From Betaproteobacteria bacterium (GTDB taxonomy: Bacteria > Pseudomonadota > Gammaproteobacteria > Burkholderiales > Ga0077523), in the NCBI GenBank assembly GCA_016713305.1, contig JADJPK010000023.1, forward strand, positions 1 to 64,000: DNA of 64,000 nucleotides, written 5' to 3'. A program made the position numbers and the translations under genes. The notes under the pieces were generated by a model. The model saw only the letters and a list, made by a program, of their open reading frames with translations, had not been told where the DNA came from and made no database searches. How positions within the stretch are numbered: the stretch's first letter is position 1; every line of letters starts with the position of its first letter. Below, piece after piece: positions 1 through 9,914 of this stretch.

Positions 1-846
1 GAGGAAAAGGCCGATGTGGACGGTGAAGGCACTCGCCGCTGGGAAAACGGCGGCGCACCCTGGGTAGTGGTTGCGCGGGGTTGCGCGCTCTCGACGCTCG
101 ACGAAACGCTGGCGGCGTTGTACGTCGGCGCCGTCATCGTCGCCGTGCATACAGGTTGCACGTCGATGGCTCTCCAGGCGGCATTCATGGCGGCGGCAGC
201 TGCCTATGGACGGATCAAGAGCCCTCGCTAGCTGCGGCACGTCAACGACATCCCCACACCCTCACGGATCGCATCGGCGCCCCAGGGCTTTGTGGAACTC
301 CGGAACCGCCCAGACGCACGAAGACCGTTACCTCCACTCCAAGCTCGGGAACATGCGCTGCGTGGTACCGCTATCTGGTCGGAGGAACGTCACGCAACAA
401 CAAGTACACGCCGATCGACAGCGGATCGAGCGAAGACACGTTTCTGCTCAGCGATGCCACGGGAAGACTGCGTGATCGATCCGACGGCGCGACGGTGGTG
501 GCTGTGCATCGCCGTCAATGGACGAGTTCGCCCACCGGAAGACCGAATGGTGGATCGCCCGGGAGACCTGCTCTATGCGCTGGGCGGTGTGCACGCCGCA
601 TGGCGGCGATCACGAGGCTTCTGACGAGGAGGTGAGCGAGTTGCTCGCTGCAGTGGAAGAAGAGACAGGCCGGATCTCCTGCGCCGGTTCGACCAGGATC
701 GAAACGGCGAGTCCGATCTGAAGGGTGAGGGGAGACTGCCTAAGCCGCAGCGCGTTCCGAAAGTGCTGCGATCCCAGATGGTGCGGGCCACCCGGCCCGG
801 GCTGCATCTCATGCAGACGCCCCAGGACGGGCGTCCCATCTGCTGA
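1..846 (+). other. Unrecognised coding-like region, frames broken
   Basis: I recognise no gene here. Pieces of plus-strand protein-like sequence occur in different frames, including a stretch around 340-510 with WYRYLVGG and SSEDTFLLSD. A final frame running to a TGA at 844-846 contains FDQDRNGESD at about 688-717. That piece resembles a calcium-binding loop with regularly spaced Asp/Asn/Glu, but the spacing does not match a canonical EF-hand exactly. The pieces could be the 3' part of one gene entering from the left edge and damaged by single-base shifts like its neighbours, or chance open frames in G+C-rich DNA. About 220 bp between this region and the ankyrin gene (847-1066) shows nothing. 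Confidence 0.2.
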
Positions 847-1066
847 GCGGGAAACCGCCAGAGGCTCTGTCCACGCCACCTCATGCTCTGGACCTGCGGT
901 CACTTCGCGGTCATGACGTTTGGCAGCCGCAACACTGTCCGGCCTTTCGCCTGGTGTGACGCGGACCCGGCCCGGATGCCACCTGCAGTACGGCGCCGGC
1001 CGCTCCGCCGGCGGAGCCGGCCCATCGCCTCAGCACGGCAAGAAAGGCTGCGCCGACCGGCCTCCG

Positions 1067-1773
1067 TCACCTGCCCTCCACTGCCTTGCCCTCGATCAGC
1101 GCGCGATCTTTTCGTAAACCAGCTTGCGCGCGATCTGCGGAGGTCATGCCACGATCGTCCCGGCTGTCGAGTTCGGCGCCGCGATCCAGCAGAACCCTGA
1201 CAGTTTTCCCGATCTCCCGAGCCGTGGCCGCCCACATCCGCGCGGTGGGTCGTGTTCGCACCGGCGATCCAGCTCGACGCTCCTGATTCAGGAGCAGAGC
1301 CACGGCGGCAGCCCGCCGCCGCCGCCGCGTAAATCATGGCGGACTTGCGCAATTGGTCCTGCGCGCCTGCGGATCGGCACCCGCATCCAGCAACAGCGTC
1401 ATGACCCCCACATAGCCCCCGTAACCGCGGCCATCAATGGCGTGGTCTTGTCCGGTGCCGGGAGGTTCACGTCTCCGCCCTTCTCCAGAAGGTCCGGACC
1501 ATGGGACCGTCCTTCCGCGCGAAGAGCATGAGGGGCGTCTCGCCGTTGCGGTTGCGCGCATTCGGTGCCGCGCCGCGACTCAGCAGCGCAGACGCGCTCC
1601 GCATCGCCTTTCTTGGAAACGGCGAGCAGCTGCGCGGTTGAGGTTGTACGCACTGGCGTCGTCCGCCGTCCCCCCATGTTCTGGGCGTGCGCCGCAGGAC
1701 ATGACATCGCGGAAATGCCAAACAACAGCAAGAAATTCACGAAGCGGCGAACGATGGAAATAGGAATGGCCAT
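1067..1773 (-). CDS. Exported ankyrin-repeat protein (frameshifted)
   Basis: The N-terminus MAIPISIVRRFVNFLLLFGI, followed by a small-residue AHAQ site, looks like a Sec signal peptide. Across four frame changes the peptide continues with ankyrin-repeat wording: ALLSRGAAPNARNRNGETPL, FLEKGGDVN..DKTTPLMAA, MTLLLDAGADPQAR, and RVLLDRGAELDSRDDRGMTS near the C-terminus. The total of about 235 residues suits a small periplasmic ankyrin protein. Ankyrin repeats mediate protein binding, and no partner can be named. The gene lies divergent from the quinoprotein dehydrogenase across a 180-bp gap. The shifts are probably sequence errors because each repeat resumes in register, but a pseudogene is possible. 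Confidence 0.55.
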
Positions 1774-1954
1774 GGTGTTGGATGAACGAGAGTTCGCAAG
1801 TTATGTTGTACATGCCCGAGGCACTGTTCTACGCACATTCCTCGGTTTCGCTAGGAAAACTTCTTGAACTTTCTTGCCATATGTTCCGAATTGGTCCTGG
1901 CGGGAATTCGACAACGAATGTTGCATTCAAAAGCTAACCACGTTAGGAGGAAGC

Positions 1955-3451
1955 ATGGAGGTTGACGAAACCCACTGAAGAAGGTCGCGCTCTCGCTGCT
2001 GCTCGCCGGTATCACGACCGGAGCGCTGGCAGATGAAATCCAGGGACAGAGCACGACGGCGGGCAAGCCGATGTCCAAGAATCTGGTGTCGGTCACGCAG
2101 CAGATGCTCGCAGGTTCCCCGGTGACAAGCAGAACTGGCTTCATCCGAACAGGGCTACGCCCAGACCCGTTACTACCCCGCCGATCAGATCAACAGCGGC
2201 AACGTCTCAAGCTGAAGCCCGCCTTCGTCTTCCAGACGGCGGTGCTGGACATCGATGGAAACCGCGCCCCTCGTGGTCAACGGTGTGATGTTCCTCACGA
2301 CCTCCTACAACCACGTCTATGCCGTGGATGCCGTCACGGGCGAGGAGTTCTGGCACTACAAGCACAAGATGGGTCCCATCACGACCTACTGCTGCGGCCC
2401 GAACAACAAAGGCGTGGCGGCGTACGGCGACATGCTCTACATGGGCACCCTGGACGCCAAGCTCGTGGCGCTGGATGCCAAGACGGGCAAGGTCGTGTGG
2501 GAAACGGAAATCGCCGATCCTGAACTCGGCTACAGCGAGACCATGGCGCCTACCGTCGTCGACGGAAAGGTCCTGATCGGCACCAATGGCGGTGAATACG
2601 GCATTCGCGGTTTCGTGAAGGCGTACGACGCCAAGACCGGCAACCTCGTCTGGACGTTCCACACCATTCCGGAGAAGGGTCACGAGGGCAAGTGGGCCAC
2701 CCACGACGCCACCAATCGCGACATGCTCCGCAACATCGCCAAGGAAAAGGAACTGCTGGCCAAGAACGGCGGCGACTTCTACCAGACCCTCGGTGGCGGC
2801 GTGTGGATGACCCCCGCGGTCGATACCTCCACGCGCACGGTGTACTTCGTGGTGGGCAACCCCTCGCCCGACCTGTACGGCGACATCCGGCCCGGCGACA
2901 ACCCATACACGGGATTCCATCGTGGCCGTGGATCTGGATTCCGGCGCCTAAGGCCCACTTCCAGTACATCGCTCACGACGATGTGGGATCTGGACGCGGT
3001 TTCGCCCGTGATCATCACGGAAGCCAAGGGCAAGGACCGGCAAGAACCAGAAGGTCGTCATTCACGGCGGCAAGACCGGTCACGTCTACGTCCACGATGC
3101 CGCGACACTGGAGCTGATCCGGTTCTCGGAGGCGATGATCCCGCAGGAAAACATGTGGGTCCTGCCCACCCCCGAGGGTGCCCGGATGCTTCCCGGTGCC
3201 AACGGCGGCGTGGAATGGAACCCCCTGGCCGTCAACCCCAAACTGCGCCTGAGCTATGCGGCCAACCTGCATCAGCCGATGACCTAGACGCCCGCAGCGG
3301 CAAGCTGTGGTCGTTCAACTGCGGCGCAGGCGTCAATGCCCCGCCCGTGTCCTACACTGTCAGGCAAGCAGTACATTGCCGTGGCGGCGGGCGGAACACC
3401 CAGCTCGACTTCAAGCGCGGCAATAGCGTGTTCGTGTTCGCCCTGCCCTGA
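1955..3451 (+). CDS. PQQ-dependent (methanol/ethanol-type) alcohol dehydrogenase, frameshifted and internally deleted
   Basis: This is a periplasmic quinoprotein dehydrogenase oxidising an alcohol and passing electrons to a c-type cytochrome. A strong ribosome site TAGGAGG (1944-1950) precedes ATG 1955. After a frame change comes a signal peptide (LKKVALSLLLAGITTGALA). Family marks: vicinal Cys pair YCCGPNN (codons 2390-2395), PQQ-propeller repeats such as LDAKTGKVVWET, metal-ligand Glu in NGGEYGIRGF (2594-2596), Asn in VVGNPSPD (2858-2860), and catalytic Asp in WDLDAV (2987-2989) followed two residues later by a second Asp (2993-2995), the lanthanide signature. After LHQPMT (about 3284) the sequence jumps to DARSGKLW, so about 70 residues of the last propeller blades seem missing. 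The C-terminus (AGVNAPPVSY, QLDFKRGNSV) is normal. At least five frame changes occur. The family is sure; function in this copy is doubtful as written. Confidence 0.8.
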
Positions 3452-3484
3452 GAACGTCTCTCGGGCGTCAGGGTCTGACGAAAA

Positions 3485-3506
3485 GCCGCCCCCGAGGCGG
3501 CCTTTT
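3485..3506 (+). terminator. Rho-independent terminator after the PQQ dehydrogenase
   Basis: Stem GCCGCC (3485-3490), loop CCCGA, stem GGCGGC (3496-3501), one C, then TTTT. It lies 34 bases after the dehydrogenase stop and 18 before the cytochrome start, so it probably attenuates rather than fully separates the two genes. Confidence 0.75.
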
Positions 3507-3523
3507 CCTGACAGGAAGGATGA

Positions 3524-4141
3524 ATGAAGACGATCCAGAAAGCAGGAACCGGAACATTCCGCGCCACACGGCGCATCGCCTGCTGGGCTGCCGGCAGTGT
3601 GCTGGCTTCAGCCGCATTCGTTTCCGGTAGCGCAGTCGCGGAGGACGTGACGACCAAGGTCGCCGCTTGCATCGCCTGCCACGGCGAAGACGGCAATTCG
3701 ACCATTCCCGACAACCCCGATCGCGCAGGACAGAGCGCCCGGTACATCTACCTGCAGCTCAGGGACTACAAGGAAGGCCGCCTCAACCCCATCATGTCCG
3801 CCATCGCGTCGGGGGATGGGCAAGCAGGATATGTGGGATCTCGCCAACTACTTCAGCTCCAAGAAGCAGAAGCCGAACGGCTTCAAGGCGGATGCCGACA
3901 AGGTGACGCGAGGCAAGAAGGTGGCCGACGATGCGCTTTGTCCCATGTGCCACCTGGGCGGATTTTCGGGCAGAATGAGGTTCCGCGCGTGGCCGGCCAG
4001 CATCAGGCCTACATCTACAAGCAGCTCATGGCGTTCAAGACGAAGGAACGCAACAACTACGCAGACATGAACGCCTACATCAAGAACATTCCGGAAGCAG
4101 ACATCGAGGCGCTGTCCCACTACATCGCCAACCTGAACTGA
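3524..4141 (+). CDS. Di-haem c-type cytochrome (cytochrome c4/c553-like), frameshifted
   Basis: Exported electron carrier. A basic N-terminus and hydrophobic core (CWAAGSVLASAAFVSGSAVA) form a signal peptide cut before EDVTTK. Two haem sites are visible: CIACHG (about residue 50) and, after a frame change near 3815, CPMCH (about residue 140). Each domain carries the c4-type wording AGQ..YIYLQL / AGQHQAYIYKQL. Another shift lies near 3965, and the first frame is regained to the end (YIANLN). Its position right after the quinoprotein dehydrogenase makes it the likely electron acceptor. The TGA at 4139-4141 overlaps the ATG of the next gene (TGATG), implying translational coupling. Confidence 0.8.
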   Translation: MKTIQKAGTGTFRATRRIACWAAGSVLASAAFVSGSAVAEDVTTKVAACIACHGEDGNSTIPDNPDRAGQSARYIYLQLRDYKEGRLNPIMSAIASGDGQAGYVGSRQLLQLQEAEAERLQGGCRQGDARQEGGRRCALSHVPPGRIFGQNEVPRVAGQHQAYIYKQLMAFKTKERNNYADMNAYIKNIPEADIEALSHYIANLN

Positions 4142-5018
4142 TGCAGCCTTCCGCCGTGACCGACCCTGCCGTGCGGGAGGGGCATCTGGCCTGCCTTGGT
4201 CCGCACGGATTTCATCGCACTGCCTATACCGAATGGGGAGACCCCGGCAATCCGCACGTGGTCATCTGCGTCCACGGACTCACGCGCAATGGACGGGACT
4301 TCGACGCCCTCGCCTCTCGCCTTTCGAGAAAGTGCCGGGTGATCTGTCCCGATGTCGTCGGTCGGGGCAAGAGTGACCGGCTGCCTCACAAGGCGGACTA
4401 CGGCTACCGCTCTATCTGGGCGATATGGCGGCCCTCATCGCCCGCAGCGGCGCGGAACGGCCGATTGGATAGGAAACGTCCATGGGCGGTCTTGTCGGGA
4501 TGCTCCTGGCTGCAATGCCTCAGGCTCCCATCCGCCGGCTGGTGATCAGCGACGAGGCAGGCCTTCATACCCAAGGCAGGCGCTCGAACGGATCGCCGCC
4601 TACGTGGGCCGCGATCCGCACTTTTGTCGACGCTGCGAAGCAGAGGCCTACCTTCGGCGTGTCCATCGAACCCTTCGGCCCGCTGACAGACGATCAGTGG
4701 CGTCATCTGGCCCGATTCGGAACGCGGTCCGCGGAGGGTGGGCGCATTGCCCTCGCCTACGATCCCGGGATCGCCGAAGCCTTCCGTTCGGGAATCCGCG
4801 ATGTGGATCTCTGGCCGGTCTGGAAACAGGTGCAGTGCGACGTCCTCATCACGCGCGGCGCGAAGTCCGACCTTCTCAGCGCCGAGACGGCCCAGACGAT
4901 GATCAAGCAGGGCCCGGCCCGGGGACGCCTGGTGGAGTTTGCCGGCGTGGGCCACGCTCCCATGTTCATGTCGGAAGATCAGATGTCGGTCGTGGAGTCC
5001 TTCCTCCTCGCGGTATAG
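4141..5018 (+). CDS. Alpha/beta-fold hydrolase (frameshifted)
   Basis: The fold is clear: oxyanion motif CVHGLTRNGRDFD (about residues 43-55), DVVGRGKSD, nucleophile elbow GTSMGG (near 4480, reached after two frame changes), the acid region LITRGAKSDLL, and a late catalytic His in GVGHAPMF. Length of about 292 residues is normal. Substrate cannot be read from sequence; esterase, lactonase or C-C hydrolase activity are all possible. The start overlaps the cytochrome stop. Frame changes lie near 4410, 4475 and 4575. No signal peptide, so cytoplasmic. Confidence 0.75.
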
Positions 5019-5080
5019 CGGGTCCGTGCCGTTCCGGCTACATTCCGCGTCTCTCAACCAACACCCAGGGAGAATGCGGA

Positions 5081-5748
5081 ATGAACCTGCGCGACTTCGA
5101 TCGGCCCGACGGCAAGCTCGTGGAAAGCTACCGCGAAGTGGCCAAGTGCTACAGCGCGTCCTGCGTCTTCGCCGACGTACAGCGCCGCGGCGCGTCATGC
5201 ACAGCGGTATCAAGCCCATCTTCTCTCGCAAGGCCGTGGGGCCGGCACTGACTGTCCGGCTGTTCCCGGCGACCTGCAGGATCCTCTGGCGGCGCTGCAT
5301 GTCGCGAAACCCGGCGATGTGGTGATTGTGGATGCGGGCGGTGAAACCGAGACTTCGGTCTTCGGCGGACTCATGGGCAGTCTTTTCCAGAACTGCGGCG
5401 TGCAGGGAGCGGTGATCGACGGCGCGTGCCGGGACATCGACGAACTGCGCGATCTCGGTTTCGTGGTGTTCTCCCGTGCCGTCACGGCCCGTGGAACTCA
5501 CACCATGTTTTCCGGCCGCAAGGACGACGTCGAACTGAACGTTCCCGTCCAGTGCGGCGGGATCGTGGTTCTGCCCAGGCGACATGGTGATCGCCGACGA
5601 GATCGGGATCACGGTGGTGCCGAAGGCGGATCTCGAATCGGTGCTTGCCGCAGCCAAGGATCAGGCCGACCGAGAGGAAGCCACCCGCCAGCGAATCAAG
5701 CAGGGCCGCACGTTCGAGCAGCTTCTCGAAGAATTCGGCCGCATCTGA
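5081..5748 (+). CDS. RraA-like protein (HMG aldolase / oxaloacetate decarboxylase family), frameshifted
   Basis: The RraA/dimethylmenaquinone-methyltransferase-like fold is identified by GDVVIVDAGG, GGLMG, GAVIDGACRDIDELRDLGF, VFSRAVTARGTHT and GDMVIADEIGITVVP. The RD(I)DE segment is the family's metal/substrate site. Members with this longer C-terminal helix usually act as 4-hydroxy-4-methyl-2-oxoglutarate aldolase or oxaloacetate decarboxylase rather than as RNase E inhibitor. ATG 5081 is chosen for the purine-rich site GGGAGAAT upstream. Frame changes near 5185, 5265 and 5575. It ends 6 bases before dgoK, suggesting one operon with the 2-keto-3-deoxy sugar-acid enzymes. Confidence 0.75.
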
Positions 5749-5754
5749 AGCATC

Positions 5755-6629
5755 GTGATCGCCGTCGACTGGGGAACCAGTTCATTCCGGGCATACCGGC
5801 TGGACGACTCGGGGCAGATCATCGATCGCAGGTCGGCATCCGCGGGAATCCTCACGGTGACCGATGGCGGGTTTGCCGAGACCCTGGAGACCCATGCCCG
5901 CGACTGGCTCGATTCGGGCGAACGTGTCCTGCTCTTGAGCGGAATGATCGGCAGCCGCCAGGGCTGGAAGGAGGCCCCTACGCGTCAGCCCCGGCCGGTG
6001 CCGGAGATCGCCCGCCACTTGTCCCGGTGAACGTGCGGCCCGGCATCGACGCTGGATCGTGCCGGAGTCGTGACGGTGAACGCCGATGGCATCCATGACG
6101 TCATGCGAGGCGAAGAAACGCAGATTCTGGGCATCCTTCATGACCTGGGACCAGGAAGCCATGCTATGTCTGCGGAACCCACAGCAAGTGGGTGGAAGTT
6201 CAGCATGGCACCATCACCGGATTCCGGACATTCATGACAGGCGAGGTCTTCGCCGTATTGAAGGATCACAGCATCCTGGGACGCATCACGAATTCCTCGG
6301 CACCTTACGACCGGCAGGCATTCGCGGACGGATTGCACCGTTCGGCCGACGCAAGCGGACTGCTGCACCACCTGTTCGGCGTGCGCGCAGAGTGCCTTTG
6401 CGGCGATCTCGACGCCGAGCGCTCCCGCGATTTCCTGTCGGGACTTCTGCTGGGACACGAACTGCGGCAGGCTCGGGGTAACGCCGTCGTGAACCTCCTT
6501 GGCGCAGGCGTGCTGGTGGATCGTTATGCCTACGCCTGCGAGGTGCTCGGCCGGTCGACCCGGATTCTGGATCCCGACGCCGTCGTGGCGGGCCAATGGC
6601 AAATCGCCCGATCGCGTCGGCTCGTCTGA
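5755..6629 (+). CDS. dgoK: 2-dehydro-3-deoxygalactonokinase (frameshifted)
   Basis: Phosphorylates 2-keto-3-deoxy-galactonate with ATP. The N-terminus AVDWGTSSFRAYRL is the family phosphate-binding motif, followed by SGMIGSRQGWKEAPY. The central MRGEETQILGIL and late segments HSILGRITN, GLLLGHEL and VDRYAYACE fit DgoK. GTG 5755 is the only suitable start. The middle part (about 5990-6200) is split between three frames. About 291 residues, near the usual length. Sits between the RraA-like gene (6 bases) and dgoA (7 bases). Confidence 0.82.
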
Positions 6630-6636
6630 GGTTCCG

Positions 6637-7264
6637 ATGACATCTCCTCTGAAGTCTTGGCTGGACCGCTGTCCCCTGGTGGCCATCCTCCGCGGAGTGC
6701 AGCCTGCGGAAGTCGTGGATATCGCGTCTGTCCTGTTCGACTCCGGATTCCGGATCGTGGAGGTGCCGCTCAACTCGCCGGATCCCCTGACGAGCATCGC
6801 ACTGCTATCCGGACGCTTCGGGGACAGCATGCTGGTCGGGGCGGGGACGGTTCTTCAAGCGGCGCAGGTGGAGCAGGTCGCAGACGCCGGAGGACGGCTG
6901 ATCGTCATGCCCCATACCGACACGGAGATCATCGCAACCGCCGCCAAGGCGGGACTTTATGTTGTCCTGGCTTTTCCACGCCGACGGAGGCGTTTTCAGC
7001 ATTGCGGGCAGGCGCGTCGGGGTTGAAACTCTTTCGGCGGAGGCCAGTCCGCCGGCAGTGTTGAGGCCAGGCGTGCCGGTGCTGCCCAAGGAGGTTGCGG
7101 TGCTCCCCGTGGGTTCCATCACGCCCGTGAACATGGCGGAGTACTGGTCGTCGGGGGCCGACGGATTCGGTCTCGGCTCTGCCCTCTACAAGGCGGGCAT
7201 GTCGGCCGACCGTGTGGCGGCCAATGCTGCGACCTTCGTGTCGACGATCAGGCTGCTTGGCTAG
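6637..7264 (+). CDS. dgoA: 2-dehydro-3-deoxy-6-phosphogalactonate aldolase (frameshifted)
   Basis: Class I aldolase splitting KDPGal to pyruvate and glyceraldehyde-3-phosphate, the step after DgoK. Evidence: LVAILRGVQPAEV, Glu in VEVPLNSPDP, GAGTVL, then after a shift near 6975 PGFSTPTEAFSALRAGASGL with KLF (the Schiff-base Lys region), and in the last frame LPVGSITPVNMAEYWSSGAD and GLGSALYKAG. About 209 residues, full family length. ATG 6637 follows the dgoK stop by 7 bases. The 225 bp after it, before the convergent gabD, contain no recognised gene. Confidence 0.85.
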
Positions 7265-7490
7265 ACGCGGGCCCAACGGGGCTCGCGGTCACCACGCAAG
7301 CGCCTGAAGCACGGAAGACAAGGGTCAGGACCGGGCCCTCGGGGACGCTGGAACCTGCGGTGGAAGAACCCGTCCGCCATCGTCCCGGCGCGTCGAGACG
7401 GAAACCCGGTCCGCCACTGGCGTCAGGACCATCTCTTCGTCGCCGGTTCAAGCGAAGGCAGGAGGGTGTCCCGCCTCCCGGAGCGGGAGA

Positions 7491-8971
7491 TCAGATCCCG
7501 CCCATGCACAGATACTTCAGTTCGAGAAAGTCCTCGATCCCGTACTTCGAGCCTTCGCGGCCCAACCCGGACTGCTTGACGCCGCCGAAAGGGCCCACCC
7601 TCATTGGAGATGATCCCGACGTTGATGCCCACAATGCCCGACTCGATGCCTTCGGCGATCCGCACACGCGGCCCATGTCCCGGGCGTAGAAGCAGGACGC
7701 CAGGCCGAACTCGGTGTCGTTAGCGGGGCCAGCGCCTCGGCCTCGGTCTTGAACTTGAACACCGAGCCACGGGACCGAAGGTTTCTTCGCGCGCCACCTT
7801 CATCTCCGGCGTTACATTGGCGATCACCTGGGTTCGTAGAAAGCCCGCCCAAGGCGTGCCGCTGGCCGCCCACGATGACCTTGCCGCCCTTCTCCACCGC
7901 ATCGGACACGTGTTCTTCCCACCTTGGCGACCGCAGCCTCATCGATCAGGGGACCGGTCGTGACGCCTGCCTCGGCGCCATTGCCGACCTGGAGAGATGC
8001 CTTCACCTTGGCTGCAAGCTTTTCCACGAAGGCGTCGTGCACGCCCTCCCTGCACGATCAGCCGGTTGGCGCACACGCAGGTCTGTCCGGCATTGCGGTA
8101 CTTCGACGCCATCGCGCCTTCCACCGCCGCGTCCAGATCGGCGTCGTCGAACACCAGGAACGGCGCGTTGCCACCGAGCTCCAGCGACATCTTCTTTGAT
8201 GGTTTCGGGCACTGGGCCATCAGCTTGCGTCCCCACCTCGGTGGATCCGGTGACCGTGAGTTTGCGCACGATCGGGCTCGAGGTCATCTCGCCGCCGATC
8301 TCGGCGGAACTGCCCGTGACGACACTGAACACGCCCGCCGGAATGCCGGCGCGGTCCGCGAGTTCCGCCAGAGCCAGAGCCGAGAACGGCGTCTGCGTGG
8401 CCGGCTTCAGCACCATCACGCATCCCGCCGCCAGAGCCGGACCGGCCTTGCGAGTGATCATGGCCGCCGGGAAATTCCAGGGAGTGATGGCTGCACACAC
8501 TCCCACGGGCTGCTTCAGCACCACGATGCGTTTGTCGCCCTGGGGGTGCGGCATGACGTCGCCGTAGATCCGCTTGCCTTCTTCGGCGAACCATTCGATG
8601 AACGATGCCGCATAGACGATCTCGCCCTTGGCCTCTGCCAGTGGCTTGCCCTGCTCCGCTGTCATGATGGCGGCCAGGTCGTCCTGGTGGGCCATCTTAG
8701 GTCGAACCACTTGCGCAGGACCGCGGCCCGCTCCTTGCCTGTCTTCGCGCGCCATCCTCGCCAGGCCTTGTCGGCGGCCTCGATGGCTCGGCGCGTTCCC
8801 GGCAGCGCCCATGCGGGGAATCGTGCCGAGCAGCGCGCCGTTGGCGGGGTTGACGACCGGGATGGTCGCGCCGGAATCCGCATCCGCCCACCGGCCGTCC
8901 ACGTAACACTGCTGACGCAGCAACGAAGGATCCTTCAACGCCAGTGTCTGGCGGGTCATAGGTGCATTCAT
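7491..8971 (-). CDS. gabD: NAD(P)-dependent semialdehyde dehydrogenase (GabD type), frameshifted
   Basis: Aldehyde dehydrogenase superfamily, succinate-semialdehyde type. Seen: ITPWNFPAAMITRKAGPALA (cofactor site), FTVTGSTEVG-like KLTVTGSTEVG, Glu in LELGGNAPF, nucleophile Cys in GQTCVCANR, EETFGPV, and the C-terminus GGVKQSGLGREGSKYGIED. ATG 8971 is preceded by AGGAGAGGGAC. About 490 residues, the family norm, with roughly six frame changes. It is downstream of an SDR on the same strand and convergent with dgoA. In this context the substrate could also be 2-ketoglutarate semialdehyde; sequence alone does not decide. Confidence 0.82.
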
Positions 8972-9008
8972 GTCCCTCTCCTGTGGAATGGACGCCGGGG
9001 TTCCGGTG

Positions 9009-9783
9009 TCAGAACGTGCCGGGGTAGGCACCGCCGTCGATCAGGAAGTTCTGTCCGGTGATATAGGACGCATGCGAACTGCAGATTAGGCGCACATCGC
9101 ACCGAACCCGTCGGGCTGCCGAACCGGCCGGCCGGAATCGTCTTGGAGCCGCGTGTTCTTGGCATCGTCGACCGAGATCTTGTTCGTCTTCGCCATGGCT
9201 TCGATGCGCGAGAACACGGTGTCCGTGGCGAAGAGGCCGGGCAGGAGGTTGTTGATGGTGACGTTGTGCTGGATCGTCTTGCGGGACAGTCCGGCCACGA
9301 AGCCGGTCAGTCCGGTGCGTGCGCCGTTGGACAGCCCCAGGATGTCGATGGGAGCTTTCACCGCGCTGGAGGTGATGTTCACGATGCGGCCGAAGCCTCG
9401 CGAGATCATCCCGTCCACGGTGAGACGGATGAGTTCGATGGGCGTGAGCATGTTCGCGTCGAGCGCCGCGATCCATGTGTCGCGATTCCAGTCACGGAAG
9501 TCTCCGGCAGGCGGGCCTCCGGCGTTGTTGATGAGGATGTCGGGAGCGGGACAGGCATCGAGCGCCGCCTGCCGGCCCTCGGGTTTGGTGATGTCGGCGG
9601 AGATGACTTGAACGGCTGTTCCGGTCGCGGCCCGGATCTCGGCAGCCGTCTGTTCCAGTGCCTCCTTGCCCCGGGCAATGATGGTGAGTTCAACACCTTC
9701 ACGGGCGAGCAAGTGCGCATCCCTTCCCCAAACCCTTGCCCCGCACAGACGATCGCTTTCCTGCCCTTGATTCCCAGATCCAC
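9009..9783 (-). CDS. Short-chain dehydrogenase/reductase (frameshifted)
   Basis: SDR fold: IKGRKAIVCA..GQG(F/L)G at the N-terminus (glycine motif, split by a shift near 9720), LINNAGGPPAGDF (NAG motif), SRGFGRIVNITSSAVKAP (catalytic Ser), then LSNGARTGLTGFVAGLSRK, where the YxxxK site reads NGART, so the usual tyrosine is not evident. The last part (YITGQNFLIDGGAYPGTF) lies in another frame. The GGPPAGD wording occurs in a subgroup of SDRs that lack the standard Tyr. GTG 9783 is proposed as start. About 258 residues. It precedes gabD by 37 bases on the same strand, so the two may share a pathway. Confidence 0.7.
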
Positions 9784-9914
9784 GTTCCGTTCTACTGCGA
9801 AGAAGCGCACCCGTCAAGGGCGCACGTGTCGCTAAATCGCGACTGAAAAGGGCCGTAATGCTGACCCAACGACAAGGGGTTTGCAAACTTTCGATGGTTA
9901 TAATCCGACCGTTC

